From contig NZ_LDPY01000006.1 of assembly GCF_001038505.1 (NCBI RefSeq), forward strand, positions 1 to 64,000: 64,000 nucleotides of DNA. The letters are read 5' to 3'. The position numbers were made by a program, and so were the translations under genes. Below are positions 36,704 to 46,942 of the stretch, one piece after another. The first letter of the stretch is position 1; each line of letters begins with the position of its first letter. The notes under the pieces were generated by a model. The model was not told the DNA's origin and made no database searches. It was given only the letters and a program-made list of their open reading frames with translations. The DNA comes from Puniceibacterium sp. IMCC21224. GTDB lineage: Bacteria; Pseudomonadota; Alphaproteobacteria; Rhodobacterales; Rhodobacteraceae.

Positions 36704-37768
36704 ATGGCCAAACGCAAACGCCTGACGCCGCCCAATCCGGTCTGGCGGGACGAACCTGCGGGTGCGCTGCCCGGCCCTTTTGCCGCGCCGCGCAATGCTC
36801 CCATTGCTGATGTGGCGCGCGATGCGGCGGGATCGGCCGCCTTTGATGAGCTGGCCGAAACGCTGGCCCGCGCTCGCGCCGAGGGGCGGATGCTGCTGCC
36901 ACTGGCGCTGGATCTGGTGCAGCTCGATTATCTGGTGCGGGACCGGCTGGTGGTCAATGATGAGGACATGGCCGCCCTCAAGGACAGCCTGCGCGCCCGT
37001 GGCCAGCAGACCCCGATCGAGGTTGCCGATCTGGGAGAGGGACACCCCGGCGGGCGCTATGGCCTGATCTCGGGCTGGCGGCGCTGTCAGGCGTTGCGGC
37101 AGTTGCACGCCGAGACGGGTGAGGCGCGGTTTGCCACCGTGCTGGCACTGCTGCGGCGGCCGGAACAATCCTCGGACGCCTATCAGGCGATGGTCGAGGA
37201 AAACGAGATCCGCGTTGGGCTGAGCTATTACGAGCGCGCCCGGATCGTGGTGAAATCCGTCGATCAGGGTGTGTTCGGCTCGGAAAAGCAGGCTTTGCAA
37301 CAGCTCTTTCAGTCGGCGTCGCGGCCCAAGCGGTCCAAGATTGGCAGCTTTCTGGGAATTGTGCGGGCGCTGGATGGCAGCCTGCGCTACCCCGAGGCGA
37401 TTGCCGAACGCGCGGGCCTTGCGTTGTCCCATGCGCTTGAGGCGGATCCGGGGCTGGCTGCGCGGTTGCGTCGGGTGCTGGAAAGCGACCCGGCCCCGGA
37501 TGTTGCCGCAGAACAGGCGGTGCTGAGCGCCGCACTGGCCCCCAGAGGCAAACCCGAGGCTGGTATCGTGGCCCCCGCTTCAGCGCCGGTGGTAGCGACA
37601 CCTGCGGTCTCTGCGTCACCGGATCCTGCGCCAGACCCTGCCCCGCTGTCACATCCCGACGTTCAGGTTGGGGACGGGCCGGATGGCTCCCTGATGCTGC
37701 GCGGTTCCGGGGTCACTCCGGCACTGCGTGCAGCACTGGAACGCTGGCTGGCACGGGGCGACTGGTAG
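36704..37768 (+). CDS. parB: ParB-type partition protein
   Basis: 354 residues. The ParB/Spo0J core runs from about 75 to 215: LVQLDYLVRDRLVVNDEDMAALKDSLRARGQQTPIEV, GLISGWRRCQALRQL and MVEENEIRVGLSYYERARIV, the last being the conserved box that in other ParB proteins binds nucleotide and DNA clamps. A helix-turn-helix region follows (ALQQLFQSASRPKRSKIGSFL). A Pro/Ala-rich linker at about 285-320 precedes a short C-terminal segment, probably for dimerisation. GGAGAG lies before the ATG, and the gene is coupled to parA. Confidence 0.92.
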   Translation: MAKRKRLTPPNPVWRDEPAGALPGPFAAPRNAPIADVARDAAGSAAFDELAETLARARAEGRMLLPLALDLVQLDYLVRDRLVVNDEDMAALKDSLRARGQQTPIEVADLGEGHPGGRYGLISGWRRCQALRQLHAETGEARFATVLALLRRPEQSSDAYQAMVEENEIRVGLSYYERARIVVKSVDQGVFGSEKQALQQLFQSASRPKRSKIGSFLGIVRALDGSLRYPEAIAERAGLALSHALEADPGLAARLRRVLESDPAPDVAAEQAVLSAALAPRGKPEAGIVAPASAPVVATPAVSASPDPAPDPAPLSHPDVQVGDGPDGSLMLRGSGVTPALRAALERWLARGDW

Positions 37769-37859
37769 GCCCAGGGCCGCTATCACAGGGGCCATTTCGC
37801 CGGGGCGTGGCATTTGCTATGCCCTTTCCACGACCTGCTGCTCTGACCAAGGATCTGCC

Positions 37860-38840
37860 ATGCCTGCTTTTGCTGCCCCCCTAGCCGCCTCGGACGCCGA
37901 AGGTGCTGCGCGCGATGTTCTGACGCTTGAGGCGCAGGCCCTGACTGCACTGGCCGAGGCGTTGCCGGGTGATTTCAGCGCCTGTGTCGATCTGATCCTG
38001 GGGGCGCCGGGCCGGGTCATCGTCTGCGGCATCGGCAAATCCGGCCATGTCGGGCGCAAGATCAGCGCCACGCTGGCCAGCACCGGCACGCCCAGCTATT
38101 TTGTCCATGCCGCCGAGGCGAGCCATGGCGATCTGGGCATGATCGCGACCGGCGATGTCTGCCTGATGCTGTCCAATTCCGGTGAGACGTCGGAATTGGG
38201 GGACGTGCTGGCCTATTGCACCCGCTTTGCCATTCCCATCGTTGCGATCAGCAGCCGCGATGGCAGTACGCTGATGCGCGCCGCCACGCTGCAATTGCTG
38301 CTGCCGCCAATGCCCGAGGCCTGCCCGATCGGTATGGCACCCACCACGTCCACCACGATGATGCTGGCGCTTGGTGATGCGCTGGCGGTGGCGCTGATGA
38401 AGGCGCGCGGGTTCGAGGCGGTGCATTTTCGCGACTTCCACCCCGGTGGCAAGCTGGGCGCGCAAATGACCCGTGTCGCGGATCTGATGCACCCCGGGCC
38501 GTCGCTGCCGCTGGTCGATGCCGACATGCCAATGTCCGAGGCGCTGCTGGTGATGTCCTCCAAGGGGTTCGGCATCGCCGCCGTGGTGTCCGAGGATGGC
38601 GCATTGCTGGGCATCGTCACCGACGGCGACTTGCGGCGCAACATGGATCATCTGATGAGCCGCAGCGCCGGAGAGATTGCCACAAGGAACCCCGTCACCG
38701 TCACCCCCGACACGCTGGCCGCCCGGGCGCTGGCGGTGATGAACGAGCGCAAGATCTCGGTTCTGCTGGTGGTCGATGGGGACAGCCGCCCGGTGGGTGT
38801 GCTGCATATCCACGACTGCCTGCGCGCCGGCGTCGCCTGA
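37860..38840 (+). CDS. kdsD: Arabinose-5-phosphate isomerase (KpsF/GutQ/KdsD family)
   Basis: Makes D-arabinose 5-phosphate from ribulose 5-phosphate, the first step of KDO synthesis. 326 residues. The SIS domain spans about 35-180: RVIVCGIGKSGHVGRKISATLASTGTPSYFVHAAEASHGDLGM and MLSNSGETSEL are diagnostic. Two CBS domains follow (about 205-325), with GIVTDGDLRRNM and ILHIHDC-like ends. Start at 37860 has AAGGA 6 bases before it. First gene of kdsD-kdsB-kdsA, immediately after parB. A plasmid copy next to a kps exporter parallels the kpsF gene of group 2 capsule loci. Confidence 0.94.
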   Translation: MPAFAAPLAASDAEGAARDVLTLEAQALTALAEALPGDFSACVDLILGAPGRVIVCGIGKSGHVGRKISATLASTGTPSYFVHAAEASHGDLGMIATGDVCLMLSNSGETSELGDVLAYCTRFAIPIVAISSRDGSTLMRAATLQLLLPPMPEACPIGMAPTTSTTMMLALGDALAVALMKARGFEAVHFRDFHPGGKLGAQMTRVADLMHPGPSLPLVDADMPMSEALLVMSSKGFGIAAVVSEDGALLGIVTDGDLRRNMDHLMSRSAGEIATRNPVTVTPDTLAARALAVMNERKISVLLVVDGDSRPVGVLHIHDCLRAGVA

Positions 38841-38864
38841 ATTACCCGCCATCTGGAGCCTGCC

Positions 38865-39653
38865 ATGAAATCCGTGATCCTGATCCCCGCCCGCTATGCC
38901 TCGACCCGCTATCCGGGCAAGCCGCTGGCGGAACTGACCCTGCCCGACGGCACAAACAAGAGCCTGATCCGCCTGAGTTGGGAGGCGGCACAACAGGTGC
39001 GCGGGGTGGATGCCGTCTATGTGGCCACCGATGATGACCGTATCGCGGATGCGGCGCGGGCCTTTGGTGCAGAGGTGATCATGACCTCATCAGACTGCCG
39101 CAATGGCACCGAACGCTGCGCCGATGCGCTAGAAAAAGCCGGGATAGAGACTGATCTGGTGGTCAATCTGCAAGGCGATGCGCCGTTGACCCCGCCCTGG
39201 TTCCTTGAGGATCTGATTGCCGCCATGGCGCAGGATGACACGGCGCAGGTCGCGACCCCTGTGCTGCGCTGCGACGCCACCACCTATGGCCATTTTATTG
39301 AGGATCGCCGCGCGGGTCGCGTGGGCGGCACCACTGCGGTCTTTGGCGCGCAGGGCCACGCGCTCTATTTCTCGAAAGAAGTTATTCCCTATATCAACCC
39401 GGGTGCCCTGCCCGATCCGATCCCGGTGTTTCATCATGTCGGGGTCTATGCCTATCGCCCTGCCGCCCTGCGGGACTATATGGGTTGGGCATCCGGCCCG
39501 CTTGAGGTGCTTGAGGGGTTGGAGCAGTTGCGGTTTCTGGAAAACGGCGTACCCGTCGCCTGTGTCGAGGTTAAGGGCCGTGGCCGGGTGTTCTGGGAGT
39601 TGAACAACCCCGAAGACGTTGTCCGGATCAACGCCGCCCTGAAGGAGCTATGA
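38865..39653 (+). CDS. kdsB: 3-deoxy-manno-octulosonate cytidylyltransferase (CMP-KDO synthetase)
   Basis: Activates KDO to CMP-KDO. 262 residues. [19 protein letters not shown] (about 6-24) is the nucleotide-binding N-terminal motif, [13 protein letters not shown] and [16 protein letters not shown] follow, [14 protein letters not shown] (about 99-112) has the catalytic and metal site, and the C-terminus [15 protein letters not shown] is typical. The stop overlaps the start of kdsA. Equivalent to KpsU when part of a capsule locus. Confidence 0.95.
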   Translation: MKSVILIPARYASTRYPGKPLAELTLPDGTNKSLIRLSWEAAQQVRGVDAVYVATDDDRIADAARAFGAEVIMTSSDCRNGTERCADALEKAGIETDLVVNLQGDAPLTPPWFLEDLIAAMAQDDTAQVATPVLRCDATTYGHFIEDRRAGRVGGTTAVFGAQGHALYFSKEVIPYINPGALPDPIPVFHHVGVYAYRPAALRDYMGWASGPLEVLEGLEQLRFLENGVPVACVEVKGRGRVFWELNNPEDVVRINAALKEL

Positions 39654-40492
39654 TGGATATCCTGAACACCCGCACCGTGACCGTCGGCGATATTGCCATC
39701 GGCGGCGCTGCGCCCTTTGCCCTGATCACCGGGCCCTGCCAATTGGAAAGCCTCGATCACGCGCGGATGATGGCGGAACGGATTGCCGAGGCCTGCGCGC
39801 CAACTGGCACCCGCTTTATCTTTAAGGCGAGCTACGACAAGGCGAACCGGTCTTCTCTGGGCAGCATGCGCGGCCTGGGCATGGAGGCCGGTCTGGACAT
39901 TCTGCGCCGCATCCGGGACGAATTCGGCTGCCCGGTGCTGACGGATGTGCACCTGCCCGACCATTGCGCCCCGGCCGCGCAGGTCTGTGACGTGTTGCAG
40001 ATCCCGGCGTTCCTGTGCCGTCAGACCGACCTGTTGCTGGCAGCAGGCGAAACCGGGCGCGCCATCAACATCAAGAAGGGGCAGTTCCTGGCCCCTTGGG
40101 ACATGGCCAATGTCGCTGCCAAGGTGGCGAGCACCGGCAATGAGCGGATCCTGCTCTGTGATCGGGGCACCTCGTTCGGGTATAACACGCTGGTCAGCGA
40201 TTTCCGCTGTCTGCCCACCATGGCTGCGACGGGGTATCCGGTGGTGTTTGACGCCACCCATTCGGTGCAGCAACCCGGCGGACAGGGCGCGACCTCTGGC
40301 GGGCAGCGCGAATTCGCTCCGGTGCTGGCGCGAGCGGCCTGCGCTGTGGGGGTGTCTGCGCTGTTTATCGAAACGCATGAAGACCCGGACAACGCCCCCA
40401 GCGACGGGCCGAACATGATCCCTGTGGATCAGATGGGCGCGTTGATTGGCCGTTTGCGGGCGTTTGACGATCTGCGCAAACAAGGCGAATAA
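39653..40492 (+). CDS. kdsA: 3-deoxy-8-phosphooctulonate synthase (KDO-8-phosphate synthase)
   Basis: Condenses phosphoenolpyruvate with arabinose 5-phosphate. 279 residues. [16 protein letters not shown] (about 20-35), [48 protein letters not shown] and [17 protein letters not shown] are all standard blocks. Start at the second ATG (39653) because AAGGAG lies 5 bases before it, whereas ATG 39650 is too close. KdsC, the phosphatase between KdsA and KdsB, is not in the window. Two palindromes lie directly after the stop. Confidence 0.95.
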   Translation: MDILNTRTVTVGDIAIGGAAPFALITGPCQLESLDHARMMAERIAEACAPTGTRFIFKASYDKANRSSLGSMRGLGMEAGLDILRRIRDEFGCPVLTDVHLPDHCAPAAQVCDVLQIPAFLCRQTDLLLAAGETGRAINIKKGQFLAPWDMANVAAKVASTGNERILLCDRGTSFGYNTLVSDFRCLPTMAATGYPVVFDATHSVQQPGGQGATSGGQREFAPVLARAACAVGVSALFIETHEDPDNAPSDGPNMIPVDQMGALIGRLRAFDDLRKQGE

Positions 40493-40529
40493 ATTTGACC
40501 AATTGGTCAAATGTTTCGCACGCGAAACA
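40493..40529. promoter_or_regulatory. Two abutting perfect palindromes, probable operators
   Basis: ATTTGACCAATTGGTCAAAT (40493-40512) is a perfect 20-bp palindrome and TGTTTCGCACGCGAAACA (40512-40529) is a perfect 8-bp dyad around an AC spacer. They share one base. Both lie between the kdsA stop and the small gene at 40550, where they would overlap its promoter. Shape and size fit binding sites for dimeric repressors, possibly of TetR, GntR or LacI type. Confidence 0.65.
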
Positions 40530-40549
40530 CTCAGAACAGGGGCGATGTT

Positions 40550-40948
40550 ATGCGGTTCAGGCCGATGTTTGTGACTCTGACGTCGCTCTGGATGATATTT
40601 TCAGGTGGGGCCGGGGCTGAGGCGATGGGCAACTCCCCCCGCCAGCTGACCGCCACCTGTGGGACTGAGGGAGCCAAGACCGCGCTGCCTGACGGGCTCT
40701 GTGCGCTGTTTCTTCAGCGGCTGGCGGTCGCCTATCCTGATGCCCGCGTCACCGAAGGGAGCGAGCTGCGCCTTGTGGTGCAAAAGCTGAGCGGCGTGAG
40801 CATCACCGCGCGGATCGACACCGTACAGGCCGACGGGGTCACGCAGCAGGGCGCGCACCGTGCGATGATGCGCCGGGGCGCCGCGCCGGATCAGGCGGCC
40901 CTGAGCCAATTTCTGGATGCGCTGATCGGTGCTACCCCTCTTCCCTGA
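40550..40948 (+). CDS. Small exported protein of unknown function
   Basis: 132 residues. The N-terminus MRFRPMFVTLTSLWMIFSGG ending in AGAEA is a clear Sec signal peptide with likely cleavage after AEA (about residue 24). The mature part contains two cysteines close to the start (ATCGTEG, GLCALF), which could form a disulphide, and no family I recognise. It follows the KDO genes and the double palindrome, so it may have its own regulated promoter. It could be a periplasmic accessory factor of capsule export or unrelated. Confidence 0.65.
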   Translation: MRFRPMFVTLTSLWMIFSGGAGAEAMGNSPRQLTATCGTEGAKTALPDGLCALFLQRLAVAYPDARVTEGSELRLVVQKLSGVSITARIDTVQADGVTQQGAHRAMMRRGAAPDQAALSQFLDALIGATPLP

Positions 40949-41162
40949 AGCGATGATCTGAATCTGGGGCCAGAATGTGCAACCTGACCTCTCTGGCCCG
41001 CATGATCGGTCCTGTTCCCCAGCGGGACATACCGCAGCTTTGATGCGGTTTTGAAAAGAATTGCGCGTAAGAAACGCGATTTGGACACGTTCCGGTAAAT
41101 CTCATACCGCAGCCGTTTGGCATCAATCCCAGTGCGTGGGGGCACGCATGGGGTAACGGGCA

Positions 41163-43652
41163 GTGCCGACGGGATTGCAGCATTTGGGAACGAGTCTGAC
41201 GGGCAGCTTTGCGGCCCCGTCCAGCACCGTCACACTAACACGGATCGAGACTGCGGCAGGCCTTCGGCTGGCCGTCACCGATCATACATTTGGCGCGACG
41301 CAGACGGTGAATGTCACCGGTGCAGGTGCGGCGCAGATTGTGGGAACGATCTGGCATACGCCCGAATCCCGTATCGCGGTGAATGTCGAAGGCGCGGCGG
41401 GCAGTCTGCCCACCGCGGTGATCGGCATGGCGCAGCAGGCCTGGGCCGCCGGGGATGTCAGCGGTCATCTGGCCTATCTGGGCACTGGCGCGTTGCAGGC
41501 GCAGGCCGCCAGCGTACTTGCCGCCGGGATCAACGGTCAGTCACTGCTGTTTGTCGCGCCGCAGAACGGCAGCGGGATCACCAGCTTTGTCGTGAACGCG
41601 AACGGCACGCTGGGGGCGCGGCAGGTGCGCGCGGACACCGATGCCGCATATCTGGATAAACCCAGTGATCTGACCGTGATCGAGACTAATTCCGGCAGTT
41701 TCCTTTATGCCGGATCAGCCAGCGAACACGGGCTGAGCGGTTATCGCATTGGGGCGGGCGGCGCGCTGAGCGAGGTTGTGCATCTGGGCCGTGATCAGAG
41801 CCTGCCGGTGCAGACTGTCACAGCGCTGGACAGTGCCGAGATCAACGGTCGCGATTTCCTGATTGTCGCGGCCTCGGGCAGTTCCAGCCTGACGGTGCTT
41901 GAGGTGGCCGACAATGGCACCCTGCGTGCCGTCGATCAGGTGATTGACGATCTGAACACCCGCTTTGCCGGGGCCGCACAGCTTGAGGTGGTGACGGTGG
42001 AGGGGCATGTCTTTGTGTTGGTGGCGGGCAGTGACGATGGCGTCAGCCTGTTCCGCCTCACCCCTCAGGGCTGGCTTGTCCATGTTCAGAGCCTTGCCGA
42101 TAGCGATGCGACGGCGCTGGCCGGGGTTTCTGCGCTTGGCGCGCAGGCGGTGACGGGCGGGTTCGAGGTGCTGGTGACCGCAGCGAACGAACCCGGAGCG
42201 AGCCTGTTTCGCTATGATTTCGCATCGCCGGGGCTGGTGGCCCATGCGGCATCCGGCGGGCTGACCGGCGGTGACGGCGACGATATGCTGTCCCTGGGTG
42301 CTGGCAACGGCACAATCACGGGTGGGGCAGGAGACGACATATTGGCGGATGGCACCGGATCTGACCGGCTGGTCGGCGGAGCGGGGGCGGATACCTTTGT
42401 GTTGCGCCCGGACGGGCAGCGCGATGTGATCGCGGATATCGACCCTGCACAGGATGTTCTGGACCTGTCGGGCTGGGCGTTTCTGTATTCTGCGGACCAG
42501 ATCACAGTGCAGACCACAAGCTGGGGCGCAGTATTGCGCTTTGGCGACGAAGAGTTGGAATTGCGCGGCCATGACGGCCGCGGTCTGGATGCCGGGGCGG
42601 TCGCGCAGCTGTTGCCGCCGTTGTTGTCCCACGTCCGGGTGGTGACCGGTCCGCTGCTTGTCGCTGCAGCCGAGGTTGATCCTGATCCGTTTCCCGACAC
42701 GGTGCCGGGGTCCCCCGCTCTGCCCGTACCCGCCCTGCCCGTCAATGTCGATCCCGATCCCACCCCGGTGCCAGACCCTGAACCGCAGCCGGACACCACG
42801 CCCAAGCCACAGGCCGGCGGCACTATGGTCGAAGGCAGTGACAGCGACGATACACTGACTGGTGGGTCCGGGGCGGATATCATGCTGGGGCGCGACGGGC
42901 ACGACCTGTTGCGCGGCAATGCCGGGAACGACAATATCGCCGCCTCGGGTGGAAACGATGCCGTCTGGGGCGGCGACGGTCATGACAATATCGGCGGTGG
43001 CACCGGCAATGACACGATCAAGGGTCAGGACGGCAATGACACGCTGGGCGGCGGGCAGGGCAATGATGAAATCGAAGGGGGCGATGGCAAGGATGTGGCC
43101 AGTGGTGGCCCCGGCGACGACCTGATCGAAGGTGGAGCAGGTGACGATGTGCTAGCGGGCAGCTTTGGCAACGACACCGTGCAGGGTGAGGACGGCAACG
43201 ACAACATCGGCGGCGGCTCCGGGCGCGACCGGCTGACCGGAGGGCCCGGCAATGACACGCTGGGCGGCGGCGAAGGAGACGACACCGTCAAAGGCGGCGA
43301 AGGTCACGATTTCCTGGCTGGTGGCGGGCGTCACGACCTGCTGCTGGGCGAGGACGGGCAGGACACCCTGAACGGCGGCACCGGCAATGACACGCTGACC
43401 GGCGGCGCGGGGGCGGACGTCTTTGTGTTTAATCAGTTCATCGCTGGTGAAGTCGATGTGATCACCGATTTTGGCACTGGCGCTGACGTTCTGCGCCTGT
43501 CGGGGGTGGCGGGCGCGACCAAGGCGGCGCGGTTCGACGCGCTCGATATCACGGATGCAGGCGATGGTGTCGAAATCCGCTATGGCGGGCATCTGATCGT
43601 GCTGGACGGGATGTCGGCCGATGACCTGGACCTCAGTGACTTTCTGTTCTGA
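41163..43652 (+). CDS. RTX calcium-binding protein with a beta-propeller-like N-terminal region
   Basis: 829 residues from GTG 41163 (start uncertain). Residues 1-350 have repeated blades of the form SFVVNANGTLG, GYRIGAGGALSEV, VLEVADNGTLRAV and LFRLTPQGWLVHV, resembling a lactonase-type propeller. A first RTX group is at about 365-415 (LTGGDGDDML, ITGGAGDDIL), a Pro/Asp-rich linker at about 500-555, and then the 20-row terminal RTX module shared with the five downstream paralogues, ending ADVFVFNQF...DFLF. It lacks a Sec signal; the C-terminal region is of the type exported by type I secretion. No transporter genes are present in the window. The propeller may bind a glycan (inference). Confidence 0.85.
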   Translation: MPTGLQHLGTSLTGSFAAPSSTVTLTRIETAAGLRLAVTDHTFGATQTVNVTGAGAAQIVGTIWHTPESRIAVNVEGAAGSLPTAVIGMAQQAWAAGDVSGHLAYLGTGALQAQAASVLAAGINGQSLLFVAPQNGSGITSFVVNANGTLGARQVRADTDAAYLDKPSDLTVIETNSGSFLYAGSASEHGLSGYRIGAGGALSEVVHLGRDQSLPVQTVTALDSAEINGRDFLIVAASGSSSLTVLEVADNGTLRAVDQVIDDLNTRFAGAAQLEVVTVEGHVFVLVAGSDDGVSLFRLTPQGWLVHVQSLADSDATALAGVSALGAQAVTGGFEVLVTAANEPGASLFRYDFASPGLVAHAASGGLTGGDGDDMLSLGAGNGTITGGAGDDILADGTGSDRLVGGAGADTFVLRPDGQRDVIADIDPAQDVLDLSGWAFLYSADQITVQTTSWGAVLRFGDEELELRGHDGRGLDAGAVAQLLPPLLSHVRVVTGPLLVAAAEVDPDPFPDTVPGSPALPVPALPVNVDPDPTPVPDPEPQPDTTPKPQAGGTMVEGSDSDDTLTGGSGADIMLGRDGHDLLRGNAGNDNIAASGGNDAVWGGDGHDNIGGGTGNDTIKGQDGNDTLGGGQGNDEIEGGDGKDVASGGPGDDLIEGGAGDDVLAGSFGNDTVQGEDGNDNIGGGSGRDRLTGGPGNDTLGGGEGDDTVKGGEGHDFLAGGGRHDLLLGEDGQDTLNGGTGNDTLTGGAGADVFVFNQFIAGEVDVITDFGTGADVLRLSGVAGATKAARFDALDITDAGDGVEIRYGGHLIVLDGMSADDLDLSDFLF

Positions 43653-43766
43653 ATGTGACGTCTTTCGCAGCGAACGCCAGCCGGGGTGCTGCGTTGCGGG
43701 TGTGGTCAGCGCAGCCTATTCCGGGTAGGACTTGATCCGATATCATCCAAGGCAGGCGTCCCCATA

Positions 43767-46646
43767 ATGTGTGTTCTTTGTACTTCTCTTGATCAGGTGA
43801 TGCTGCGCGCTGCCACTGACAAACCGCTGCCCGGCCTGGCTGGCTCTGAGGGGTCAGGGTTGGTGGCGCATGCCGTCTCAAAGGCGGATCTGAGCGAGGG
43901 GGCCGATGCTGCCGGGGGCACCAATACCGCCTATGTTGTCGCTGTCGGAGAGACGTTCGCGGGATCACTTAACACCGCCAGTGACCGTGATTGGGTCGAA
44001 ATCAGTCTTGAGGCGGGCGAAGAGTATGTTTTTGTCGCCTTCGGGGTCGATGGCGCCACGCTGGGGCTGGACGATACACTGCTGACCCTGCGCAGCAGTA
44101 CTGGTGGGCAGCTTGCCACCAATGATGATCTGGCATCGAGCCTGGGAAATTACTTTTCCGCCATCGAATACACCGCGTCGACCAGCGGCACCTACTACCT
44201 TGAGGTGCAGTCATTCAGCAGCACCGAGGCGGGCAATTACCACCTTCAGACCAGCACCGATGTCTTTAGCGTGGATCAGGTTGCCACCTATATCACACAG
44301 ATTGACTGGGGGGCCTCGGCCCCGATCCGGCTGGACGCGACATCCGGGGAACAGGTCAGCTATAATTTCAGCAATCTCACCTCTGCAGGCAAGCAACTGG
44401 CCCTTTGGGCCCTGGAAGCCTGGGAGATCGCCACCGGGCTGGAATTTATTGCCACCACCAGTCTGACGCCTGACATCTATTTTGATGACAATCAGAGCGG
44501 CGCCTTTGCCGGACCGAACAACAACGATACTGACACCGGAATAAGCACGCCCGATTTTGCCAACAGATTGCCCGCCGCGTCGGTCAATGTCAGCACGGCG
44601 TGGCTGAGCCAGAACGGCACCACAATCGACAGCTATTCCTATCAGACCTATCTGCACGAAATAGGTCATGCGCTGGGTCTGGGACATGCCGGACCCTATG
44701 ATGGTGTGGCGGTTTACGGCGACGACAACCTGTATCGCAACGACAGCACATTGCTGTCGGTGATGAGCTATTTCAGCCCCGAGGACAATCCGACCGTGGC
44801 AGGCGGCGATCTGGCGATACTAACACCGATGCTGGCCGATCTGGTGGCGGTGAAGGATCTGTATGGCGTGACCCAAGCCTATCAGGGGAACACCGTCTGG
44901 GGCGCAAATTCGAACGTCGGCGGCTGGATGGGCACGCTTATGGGTATCCTGTTTGACGGCGACAGCGCCGGATCGGGGTTTTATGCCGGGGCGGATGTGG
45001 CGCTGACGCTGTTTGACACTGACGGCATCGATACGCTGGATCTGAGCCCGGTGAACGTGGCGCAGCGTATCGACCTGCGGGCGCAATCCGTCTCGAACGT
45101 GGGCGGCGTCGTGGGTGGTCTGTCGGTGGCCCGCGGCACGGTGATCGAGGATGTGATCGGCGGCTCGGGGGCGGACAACATCATCGGCAACAGCGCCGAC
45201 AACCGGATCACTGGCGGTACGGGCAATGACACGATCAACGGCGGTACAGGGACTGATACCGCAGTGATGAACGTGGCGTGGGCCAGTGCGACCGCAACGC
45301 AGCAAGGCACGTCGATCGAGGTGGTGTCGGGGCAGGGCACAGACAGCTACAGCAATATCGAGTTTTTTGAGTTCACCGACGGCACCGTCAGCGCAACTGC
45401 GCTTTTGGGCCTGGCCGGCGTGCCCACGGCGGGGGACGACGACCTGACCGGAACCGATGGCGGGGATATAATTGACGGGCTTGCCGGTGATGACACGCTG
45501 CGCGGCGGTGGCGGTAGCGACCATCTGACCGGTGGTGCTGGCAATGATCTTGTCGACGGGGGCGAAGGGGATGACATCTTTGTCGAAGGAGCGGGCGATG
45601 ATACCAGTCAGGGCGGTGCAGGCTCGGATACCGTGACGCTGGGGGTGACCCGGGCCAGTGTGACCGCCACGGCGCTGGCGGGCGGCGGCGTGCGCATCGT
45701 GTCGGCCCTGGGCACCGACGATTATACCGGAGTCGAGGTTTTTGTCTTTGCCGACAGCAGGGTCAGCGCCGAGGCGTTGCTGAACCCCGAGGGCGGTGGT
45801 GGCATCCTGCAACAAGGGACGTCCGGGGCGGATACGCTGACCGGGACCAACGGACCCGATACGCTGGCGGGGCAGGGCGGCGATGACGTGATCAACGGCC
45901 TTGGCGGTGACGATAATCTGGCCGGATCGGACGGAAACGACACTGTATCCGGCGGATCGGGGCGTGACGCCATCGGCGGCGGAACCGGCAGCGATGTGAT
46001 CGACGGCGGCGATGACAACGACACCATCGGCGCCGGGCAGGGTGACGATCAGGCCACGGGCGGCGCTGGCCATGATATTGTCAACGGCGGTGCGGGTGAC
46101 GATCTGATCCGGGGCGGTGACGGGGATGATACCATCGGCGCCGGTTTTAACAACGATACGGTTTTTGGTGAAAATGGGGACGATTCCCTCGGCGGTGGCA
46201 CCGGCCGGGATTATCTGGACGGCGGCGCGGGCGACGATGCGATTGGCGCTGGTGAGGGGGACGATACCGTGCTGGGCGGCAGCGGTGACGATTTCCTGGC
46301 AGGCGGTGGGCGCGACGACGTGATTGAGGGCGGCACCGGTGCTGACCGGATCAATGGTGGCGCCGGGAATGACACGTTGTCGGGGGATGCGGGCGCCGAT
46401 CTGTTTATCTTTAACGCGCTGGTGGTCGGGGAACGCGACGTGGTCACCGATTTTCAGAACGGCATTGACACGATCCGGCTGAGCGGTGTGCAGAACGCGC
46501 CGGGCTCGGGGCTCGGCGGGTATGTCGATGCGCTGGAAATCACTGGGACCGACAATGGCGTGCAGCTGGCCTATGGCGGTCATGTCATCGTGCTTGAGGG
46601 GGTGACGGCGGCGCAGCTGGACAGTTCGGATTTTATCTTTGTCTGA
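43767..46646 (+). CDS. Serralysin-like M10 metalloprotease with RTX repeats
   Basis: 959 residues from ATG 43767. A PPC-like beta domain at about 50-165 (ETFAGSLNTASDRDWVEISL ... GTYYLEVQSFSS) is followed by an M10 catalytic domain. The zinc motif HEIGHALGLGHAG is near residues 298-310 and the Met-turn SVMSYFS near 331-337. GVTQAYQGNTVWG and the serralysin-type NVGG lead into RTX repeats at about 470-510 and 580-620, then the terminal 20-row module. All active-site residues are present. It should be secreted by a type I system and activated outside the cell. It may process neighbouring RTX proteins or matrix proteins (inference). Confidence 0.92.
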   Translation: MCVLCTSLDQVMLRAATDKPLPGLAGSEGSGLVAHAVSKADLSEGADAAGGTNTAYVVAVGETFAGSLNTASDRDWVEISLEAGEEYVFVAFGVDGATLGLDDTLLTLRSSTGGQLATNDDLASSLGNYFSAIEYTASTSGTYYLEVQSFSSTEAGNYHLQTSTDVFSVDQVATYITQIDWGASAPIRLDATSGEQVSYNFSNLTSAGKQLALWALEAWEIATGLEFIATTSLTPDIYFDDNQSGAFAGPNNNDTDTGISTPDFANRLPAASVNVSTAWLSQNGTTIDSYSYQTYLHEIGHALGLGHAGPYDGVAVYGDDNLYRNDSTLLSVMSYFSPEDNPTVAGGDLAILTPMLADLVAVKDLYGVTQAYQGNTVWGANSNVGGWMGTLMGILFDGDSAGSGFYAGADVALTLFDTDGIDTLDLSPVNVAQRIDLRAQSVSNVGGVVGGLSVARGTVIEDVIGGSGADNIIGNSADNRITGGTGNDTINGGTGTDTAVMNVAWASATATQQGTSIEVVSGQGTDSYSNIEFFEFTDGTVSATALLGLAGVPTAGDDDLTGTDGGDIIDGLAGDDTLRGGGGSDHLTGGAGNDLVDGGEGDDIFVEGAGDDTSQGGAGSDTVTLGVTRASVTATALAGGGVRIVSALGTDDYTGVEVFVFADSRVSAEALLNPEGGGGILQQGTSGADTLTGTNGPDTLAGQGGDDVINGLGGDDNLAGSDGNDTVSGGSGRDAIGGGTGSDVIDGGDDNDTIGAGQGDDQATGGAGHDIVNGGAGDDLIRGGDGDDTIGAGFNNDTVFGENGDDSLGGGTGRDYLDGGAGDDAIGAGEGDDTVLGGSGDDFLAGGGRDDVIEGGTGADRINGGAGNDTLSGDAGADLFIFNALVVGERDVVTDFQNGIDTIRLSGVQNAPGSGLGGYVDALEITGTDNGVQLAYGGHVIVLEGVTAAQLDSSDFIFV

Positions 46647-46942
46647 GGGCGGGCCCTCACGCCGCGGGATTTCGCGGCGAAACAGGCACTGACAGAATGG
46701 CTGGGCGGCGTTGGCATGTTGTGCGGGATGCACTGGGTTGGCGGTACGCACGTGAGCCACGCGCTGTGGCCGGGGGGAATCGCTCTGCCGCTTTCGTTCC
46801 GGCCCGGCGCTTTGGCGTTTGACAGCCGGGCCCTACTCTCCCTACGATTTCCGCAACAAAAAAACACACTCTTGTGTCACAGCAGGGGTGAGGGAAGTGT
46901 CCCGGCAAGATTTCTGCCGGACGGTTGAGAAAAGAGAGCAGC

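Noticed and set aside
42860..43430. Possible non-coding tandem repeat or satellite in the RTX regions
   Set aside because: The periodicity is 27 bp because of nine-residue calcium-binding rows; it is coding.
44820..46760. Long minus-strand frames opposite the RTX genes (also 47960-49987, 54183-56294 and 50755-51921)
   Set aside because: Reverse reading of Gly/Asp repeat codons gives repetitive Ala, Val, Ile and Pro strings with no domain; the plus-strand RTX rows are unambiguous.
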